Positions 5,625-9,711 of a stretch of DNA of 9,711 bases are shown piece after piece. Origin of the DNA: PALSA-1004 sp046596405 (GTDB lineage Bacteria; Pseudomonadota; Gammaproteobacteria; Burkholderiales; SG8-41); contig JBKJMN010000244.1 of assembly GCA_046596405.1 (NCBI GenBank), forward strand, positions 1-9,711, read 5' to 3'. The translations under genes were made by a program, and so were the position numbers. The stretch's first letter is position 1, and each line of letters begins with the position of its first letter. Under the pieces are notes generated by a model, which had not been told where the DNA came from, did no database searches, and worked only from the letters and a program-made list of their open reading frames with translations.

Positions 5625-7075
5625 TAATACGCAGCCTTCGAGCCCGGCGGCGGCGAGTAGCGGAAAGTGCCGCGTTTCATTATCGCGTCCTTGCCGCCGA
5701 CTTCGGCGATTTTCGCCCTCTGGTCGGCTTTGGCGAGATGGTCCACCGCGTCGGGATCGACCACTGTGCGCAACGCCGCTTCGCATTCCCTGATGATGGC
5801 GGCTGAAGCGGGATCGCGGCCGAGATCGCTGCGTTCATGGGGGTCGGCGGCGAGATCGAACAACATCGGCGGCAGCCCCGCGTAATAGATGTATTTATAG
5901 TGGCCGTGGCGGATCATGTAGGCGCCCGTCATCGCGCCGGCGGCGTGGTATTCGGACAGGATCGTGCGCTTCGGCACGAAGCCCTGTGCGATGTCGATCA
6001 GCGAGTGGCCGGGCAATTGCGCATCGCGATCATCCGGCTGCGCACCCGCGCCTTCGACGAGCGTCTGAAACGCGTCGGCGAGCATCACCGGCACGTCGCA
6101 CACATTGCCCTGCGGCACCTCGGGCCCCGCGAGCAGCATCGGAATGCCTGCCGACTCTTCGTACATCGTCGACTTGCCCCACATGCCGCGCGTGCCGAGA
6201 TTGTCGCCGTGGTCGGACGAGTAGAGCACGCGCGTCGTTTTGTCGAGGCCGGTCGCTTCGAGCGTCGCCAGTATCTTGCCGATGTTGTGGTCGAGAAACG
6301 ACGTGAGCCCGAAGTACGCGGCGATCGCGCGCCTGACCATCGGCTCGTTGAACGGCTCGTCGAAACACTGGCACAACCGCATCGCGTCGGTGAACGGATG
6401 GCGCGGGCGCTCGGCTTTGTCGTACATGAGCGGCCACGGCACGTTTTTTTCCGGATACATATTGAAAAACTCGGGCGGCGCGATCAGCGGGAAGTGCGGG
6501 CAAACAAAGCCGACATACAGCACCCACGGCTTCGCGCGGTATTTGGGCGCCTCATCGGTAAGCCAGCGTTGGGTCTGTGCCGCGATGTCGCGGTCGTACT
6601 GCGTATATTCGGATTCGCCGGGGCCGGCTTCGGGCCCGAGTTTCTTCGAGCCCTGGCGCACCGGCAGCTCGTCGCGAATCAGGCCCAGCAGATCGCCGAC
6701 GCCGTTGACGATATGCATCGGCAGGATTTCCTCGTCGAAGCCGTTGCGTTTGGGCACGGAGTCCTGGTAATGCAATTTGCCGATCGACGTCACGTGATGG
6801 CCCTGCGCCATCAGGCGGTGGCCCCAGCTTGGCGGTTCGCCGTCGTACGCAATCGCGTTGTCCCAGCAGCGGTGCTGGTGCACATACTGGCCCGTCGCGA
6901 ACGATGCGCGCGCGGGCACGCAGATCGGACAATTGGTATACGCGGAGGTGAAACGTGTGCCGCGCGCGGCGAGCTGGTCGAGATTCGGTGTCTTGATTTG
7001 CGGATGGCCGTAGCAGCCGGTCACGTGCTTGTTGTGCTCATCCGACAGGATGACGATCAGGTTGGTCGGTTTCAT
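5621..7075 (-). CDS. Sulfatase family hydrolase (formylglycine-dependent, choline-sulfatase-like)
   Basis: A 484-residue protein of the alkaline-phosphatase superfamily, type I sulfatase. The N-terminus NLIVILSDEHNKHVTGCYGHPQIKTPNLD carries metal ligand D12. The formylglycine signature is C52-V-P-A-R56 in CPICVPARASFATGQY, matching the C-x-(P/A)-(S/A)-R core; C52 would be oxidised to formylglycine by a maturase not present here. Further active-site candidates are K100 and H102 (SIGKLHY), H194 (CPHFP), the metal pair D288-H289 (SSDHGDNLG) and K301 (WGKSTMYE). There is no signal peptide, so a cytoplasmic enzyme acting on imported sulfate esters is expected; phosphonate monoester hydrolases share this motif and are an alternative. 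The ATG overlaps the stop of the upstream RraA-like gene (ATGA) and has GAGG about nine bases before it. The TAG stop lies within the CTAG bordering the MITE-like element, so that insertion left the reading frame intact. Confidence 0.96.
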   Translation of the reverse strand: MKPTNLIVILSDEHNKHVTGCYGHPQIKTPNLDQLAARGTRFTSAYTNCPICVPARASFATGQYVHQHRCWDNAIAYDGEPPSWGHRLMAQGHHVTSIGKLHYQDSVPKRNGFDEEILPMHIVNGVGDLLGLIRDELPVRQGSKKLGPEAGPGESEYTQYDRDIAAQTQRWLTDEAPKYRAKPWVLYVGFVCPHFPLIAPPEFFNMYPEKNVPWPLMYDKAERPRHPFTDAMRLCQCFDEPFNEPMVRRAIAAYFGLTSFLDHNIGKILATLEATGLDKTTRVLYSSDHGDNLGTRGMWGKSTMYEESAGIPMLLAGPEVPQGNVCDVPVMLADAFQTLVEGAGAQPDDRDAQLPGHSLIDIAQGFVPKRTILSEYHAAGAMTGAYMIRHGHYKYIYYAGLPPMLFDLAADPHERSDLGRDPASAAIIRECEAALRTVVDPDAVDHLAKADQRAKIAEVGGKDAIMKRGTFRYSPPPGSKAAYY

Positions 7076-7803
7076 TTGTATTTCCTCTGCAGAATTTCGA
7101 CGAGCGGCACGCCGCTATCGATGTCGCCTTTGCGTTTGGTGTCGGCGCCGTCAATCTTGCGGCACACTTCGAGCACTTCGGCGGCGCGCGCATAGGGCAC
7201 GAACGCAATGCCGGCCTCATCCGCGCAGACGAGATCGCCGGGCCGCACCCCTACGCCGGATATGTGCACCGTGCCGTTGATTTCCACCGTCTGCATGCGC
7301 CATTTGCCGGTGATCGGCGAAAATCCTTTGCACCACACCGGCCAGCCCATTTCGCGGTATTGATCGGGATCGCGCAGCGTGCCGTCGACGATCGCGCCGA
7401 TGCAGCCTTCGCGGCGGCTGATAGTGGCCGACTGTCCGCCCATGTTCGAGCAGCCCATGACGCCTTCGATGACGAGCACGTCGCCCGGCGTCGCGAGATT
7501 GTGCGCTTCGGTTTCGCCTTGCCCGCTCGCGTTGTCCTGGGCCGCTTTGTGGATCTGCGTCGCATGGTGGATGTTGCGCACGGTTAGCGCAGGGCCGACG
7601 ATGCGCTTGCCGCTGCTCACCGGCGGCATGACATAGGCGGGAATCACGCCGACGATGCCGAGCAGATCGCAGGCATCCGAGATCGTGCCGGTGAGATCGA
7701 CCAGCGCCTTGAAACCGTCGACGATGTCGGCCGGCAGGCGCGGCAATTCGAGCATGCGGATCGCTTCGCGCGGCAGTTTGCCGAGAGTTTTTTTGTCAGG
7801 CAT
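7072..7803 (-). CDS. RraA / HMG-aldolase-like family protein
   Basis: A protein of 243 residues counted from the ATG at 7803. Typical family blocks are: VGPALTVRN (about 69-77), TPGDVLVIEG (105-114), a glycine-rich GVMGCSNMGGQSA (114-126), GCIGAIVDGTLRD (133-145) with R144 and D145 as the substrate and divalent-metal contacts known in class II pyruvate aldolases, and VRPGDLVCADEAGIAFVP (186-203). Relatives include 4-hydroxy-4-methyl-2-oxoglutarate/4-carboxy-4-hydroxy-2-oxoadipate aldolases and the RNase E inhibitor RraA. The catabolic neighbours and the extra length over RraA favour a lyase acting on 2-oxo acids. An in-frame ATG at 7866 with AAGG upstream would add 21 residues, but a good sigma70 promoter lies across that codon (TACAAT at 7861-7856), so a transcript from it could not include it; the 7803 start is therefore preferred although it has no clear ribosome site. 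First gene of the leftward operon, overlapping the sulfatase start by ATGA. Confidence 0.92.
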   Translation of the reverse strand: MPDKKTLGKLPREAIRMLELPRLPADIVDGFKALVDLTGTISDACDLLGIVGVIPAYVMPPVSSGKRIVGPALTVRNIHHATQIHKAAQDNASGQGETEAHNLATPGDVLVIEGVMGCSNMGGQSATISRREGCIGAIVDGTLRDPDQYREMGWPVWCKGFSPITGKWRMQTVEINGTVHISGVGVRPGDLVCADEAGIAFVPYARAAEVLEVCRKIDGADTKRKGDIDSGVPLVEILQRKYK

Positions 7804-7823
7804 GCGGGGTCTGCTGCGAATAA

Positions 7824-7845
7824 GGTAAGGGGAGGGTAAGGGGAG
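7824..7845 (-). repeat. Perfect 11-bp tandem repeat in the RraA-like gene leader
   Basis: GGTAAGGGGAG occurs twice back to back on the plus strand (7824-7834 and 7835-7845). In the leftward transcript this reads as two CTCCCCTTACC units lying between the predicted promoter and the 7803 start, a pyrimidine-rich leader without a Shine-Dalgarno sequence. The repeat itself is certain; its role is unknown. Confidence 0.85.
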
Positions 7846-7855
7846 AGCGGCGTCG

Positions 7856-7885
7856 ATTGTAGGCATCGATTCGACCTTGCGTCAA
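7856..7885 (-). promoter_or_regulatory. Sigma70-type promoter for the RraA-like/sulfatase operon
   Basis: Reading leftwards, TTGACG (7885-7880, 5 of 6 to consensus) and TACAAT (7861-7856, 5 of 6) are separated by 18 bp, giving a predicted transcription start near 7849 and a leader of about 46 bases to the ATG at 7803. An inverted repeat GTCGA-N14-TCGAC (7852-7856 and 7871-7875) straddles the -10 and spacer and could be an operator. Confidence 0.55.
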
Positions 7886-7905
7886 TTTGCCGCATTCGCT
7901 ATCGT
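7877..7905 (+). promoter_or_regulatory. Possible promoter for the dehydratase gene
   Basis: TTGCGT (7877-7882) and TATCGT (7900-7905) are separated by 17 bp and lie 34 bases before the dehydratase ATG. The match to sigma70 consensus is weak (3 of 6 and 4 of 6), so activator dependence or a different site is possible. Its -35 overlaps the -35 of the leftward promoter, so the two would compete for polymerase. Confidence 0.25.
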
Positions 7906-7938
7906 GCGGGGTCTTATTCCACTCGACCCACACTCACT

Positions 7939-9663
7939 ATGGCGGCAAAAAAAAGCGGCATGCGGCGCGGGCTCACGGCGTACGGCGACGAGGAGTTTTC
8001 GCTGTTCCTGCGCAAAGCGTTCATCAAGGCGATGGGCTATACGGACGATGCGCTCGACCGGCCGATTATCGGCATCACCAACACTTTCAGCGGTTTCAAC
8101 GCCTGCCACCGCACGGTGCCGGATTTGATCGAAGCGGTGAAGCGCGGCGTCATGCTCGCCGGCGGTCTGCCGGTCGAATTTCCGATTATCACGCTGCATG
8201 AATCGTTCGCGTATCCGACCAGCATGTATTTGCGCAACCTGATGGCGATGGACACCGAGGAGATGACGCGCGCACAACCGGTGGACGCCACTGTGCTGAT
8301 TGGCGGCTGCGACAAGACCGTGCCTGCATTACTGATGGGCGCGGCCAGCGCCAATATTCCTTCGATCATGCTGGTGACGGGGCCGATGCTGACGGGCAAT
8401 CATCGTGGCGAGCGGCTCGGTGCGTGCACCGACTGCCGGCGTTTCTGGGGACGTTTTCGCGCGGGTGAGATCGACCAGCAGGAAATCGACGAGGTCAACG
8501 AGAAATTGGCGCCGACTGCCGGTACCTGCATGGTGATGGGCACGGCGAGCACGATGGCGCTGTGCACAGAGGCGATGGGCATGATGCTACCCGGGGGGGC
8601 GGCGATTCCCGCAGTGATGGCGGACCGCATCCGCAATGCGGAAGCGACCGGTGCGCGCGCGGTGGCGATCGCGAAAGAAGGGCTGACGCCGGCGAAAATC
8701 ATGACGGTGCAGGCGTTCGAGAACGCGCTGCGCGTCTTGCTCGTGATCAGCGGTTCGACCAATGCCATCGTGCACCTCGCCGCGATGGCGGGGCGGCTCG
8801 GCATCGAACTCGACCTGGAGGCATTTGACCGCATCGGCCGCGAGACACCGGTGCTCGTCGACCTGAAGCCGACCGGCCAGCACTATATGGAAGATTTGTA
8901 CCGCGTCGGCGGCCTCACGACCATCCTGCGCGAAATCAAGCCGCTCCTGAATCTCGATGCGCTGACGATCACGGGGCGCACGCTGGGCGCCGAAATCGAT
9001 GCGGCGCCTTCAACGATCAAGCAGGACGTCGTGCGCCCGTTCAACAATCCGATATTCGGCGAAGGCGGCATGGCGGTGTTGCGCGGTAATCTTGCGCCCG
9101 GCGGCGCGATCGTCAAGCAATCCGCCGCGACCGCGAAACTGATGCAGCACGAAGGCCGCGCGGTCGTGTTCGACACCCTCGAAGATCTCGCCGAGCGGAT
9201 CGATGCACCGGATCTCGATGTGACTGCGGATGACGTGCTGGTCTTGCGCAACGCCGGCCCGAAAGGCGCGCCCGGCATGCCGGAGGCCGGCTACATTCCG
9301 ATTCCAAAAAAGCTCGCGCAACAAGGCGTGAAAGACATGGTGCGCATCTCGGACGCGCGCATGAGCGGCACCGCGTTCGGCTCTATCGTATTGCACATCA
9401 CGCCTGAATCGGCCGTCGGCGGGCCGCTCGCGTTGGTGAAAACCGGCGACCGCATCAGGCTCGACGTGGCCGGACGCAAGCTCGACCTGCTGGTTTCGGA
9501 CGCGGAGCTCGAAGCGCGGCGCAAGAAATGGAAACCGGCCAAAGCGCGCGCGGGTGACGAGCGCGGCTACCGCAAACTGTTTCTCGACACCGTGCAGCAG
9601 GCCGACCGCGGCTGCGATTTCGAATTCCTCGCGCCGGCGCCGACTGCACGCACGCCGTCCTGA
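7939..9663 (+). CDS. IlvD/Edd family dehydratase, sugar-acid (aldonate) dehydratase type
   Basis: A 574-residue iron-sulfur dehydratase, full length for the family. The three cysteines expected to bind a [2Fe-2S] cluster are C56 (FNACHRTV), C124 (GGCDKTVPALLMGAASA) and C197 (AGTCMVMGTASTMA); D125-K126 form the metal/carbamylated-lysine site, and S476 in SDARMSGTAFG is the expected catalytic base. Other blocks are SGSTNAIVHL (271-280), LRGNLAPGGAIVKQSA (381-396), GPKGAPGMPE (440-449) and ESAVGGPLALV (490-500). The overall pattern, as I remember it, is closer to L-arabinonate/D-xylonate-type dehydratases than to biosynthetic dihydroxy-acid dehydratase. The expected reaction removes water from a 2,3-dihydroxy acid to give a 2-keto-3-deoxy acid in the cytoplasm. 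An extra C163-x-x-C166 pair (GACTDCRRFW) is present. It is transcribed divergently from the RraA-like/sulfatase operon. The ATG at 7939 has no strong ribosome site; the MAAKKSGMRRGLTAYG start agrees with the family length. Exact substrate is uncertain. Confidence 0.96.
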   Translation: MAAKKSGMRRGLTAYGDEEFSLFLRKAFIKAMGYTDDALDRPIIGITNTFSGFNACHRTVPDLIEAVKRGVMLAGGLPVEFPIITLHESFAYPTSMYLRNLMAMDTEEMTRAQPVDATVLIGGCDKTVPALLMGAASANIPSIMLVTGPMLTGNHRGERLGACTDCRRFWGRFRAGEIDQQEIDEVNEKLAPTAGTCMVMGTASTMALCTEAMGMMLPGGAAIPAVMADRIRNAEATGARAVAIAKEGLTPAKIMTVQAFENALRVLLVISGSTNAIVHLAAMAGRLGIELDLEAFDRIGRETPVLVDLKPTGQHYMEDLYRVGGLTTILREIKPLLNLDALTITGRTLGAEIDAAPSTIKQDVVRPFNNPIFGEGGMAVLRGNLAPGGAIVKQSAATAKLMQHEGRAVVFDTLEDLAERIDAPDLDVTADDVLVLRNAGPKGAPGMPEAGYIPIPKKLAQQGVKDMVRISDARMSGTAFGSIVLHITPESAVGGPLALVKTGDRIRLDVAGRKLDLLVSDAELEARRKKWKPAKARAGDERGYRKLFLDTVQQADRGCDFEFLAPAPTARTPS

Positions 9664-9711
9664 CCGGCCCGTGAATTCCGAGCTTTGGTTGCCGCTTGGT
9701 ATGCTACTGGC

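Noticed and set aside
3655..5793. Plus-strand open frames at 3655-4680 and 4720-5793
   Set aside because: Antisense to the binding-protein and phosphatase-fold genes; the second also runs through the MITE-like element, and neither has a credible family signature.
5837..7195. A 452-codon open frame on the plus strand antisense to the sulfatase and RraA-like genes
   Set aside because: The translation is arginine/alanine-rich with no family motifs, and it mirrors real genes on the other strand that carry complete catalytic motifs. It is a GC-rich shadow frame.
7072..7803. RraA as RNase E activity regulator
   Set aside because: It is longer than RraA, retains the aldolase-type GxxRD metal/substrate motif and sits with catabolic enzymes; the name reflects only fold similarity.
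7939..9663. Biosynthetic dihydroxy-acid dehydratase (ilvD of branched-chain amino acid synthesis)
   Set aside because: The AGTCMVMGTASTMA and NACHRTVPDL blocks fit sugar-acid dehydratases better than IlvD proper, and the neighbours are catabolic. An exact placement needs a phylogenetic tree with both subfamilies.

Overview
The window is GC-rich, densely coded DNA from a proteobacterium, most likely a betaproteobacterium of the Burkholderiales type. That assignment is inferred from the Bug/TctC-type binding protein, the CHASE3 hybrid kinase and the overall gene style; there is no rRNA or other phylogenetic marker to prove it. Seven complete genes and one gene cut by the left edge are supported. 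Six complete genes and the partial one lie on the minus strand; one gene lies on the plus strand.

Left region (1-3389, minus strand): a signalling operon read right to left. A membrane-bound CHASE3-PAS hybrid histidine kinase overlaps, by ATGA, a response regulator whose only other domain is a PAS domain. Three bases further on, a Crp/Fnr-type regulator starts and runs off the window. The 286 bp in front of the kinase carry no credible gene but contain several short repeats and palindromes that could be control sites.

Right region (3676-9663): what looks like a catabolic locus built around a divergent promoter at about 7804-7938. Leftwards run an RraA/HMG-aldolase-like protein, a formylglycine-type sulfatase (ATGA overlap with the former), an endonuclease/exonuclease/phosphatase-fold hydrolase, and a periplasmic Bug/TctC-type carboxylate-binding protein. 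Rightwards runs an IlvD/Edd dehydratase of the sugar-acid type. Together these suggest uptake and breakdown of a carboxylated, possibly sulfated, compound: binding, desulfation, dehydration to a 2-keto-3-deoxy acid, then aldol cleavage. The substrate is unknown and the pathway is inference.

The most notable non-coding object is a 160-164 bp MITE-like element (5461-5624) between the sulfatase and the phosphatase-fold gene. It has imperfect terminal inverted repeats, inner arms with 10-bp periodicity, and a CTAG at each end. Removing it in silico leaves the sulfatase stop codon 15 bases from the next start, with an AGGAG ribosome site between, so it looks like an insertion into an operon that was once tightly packed.
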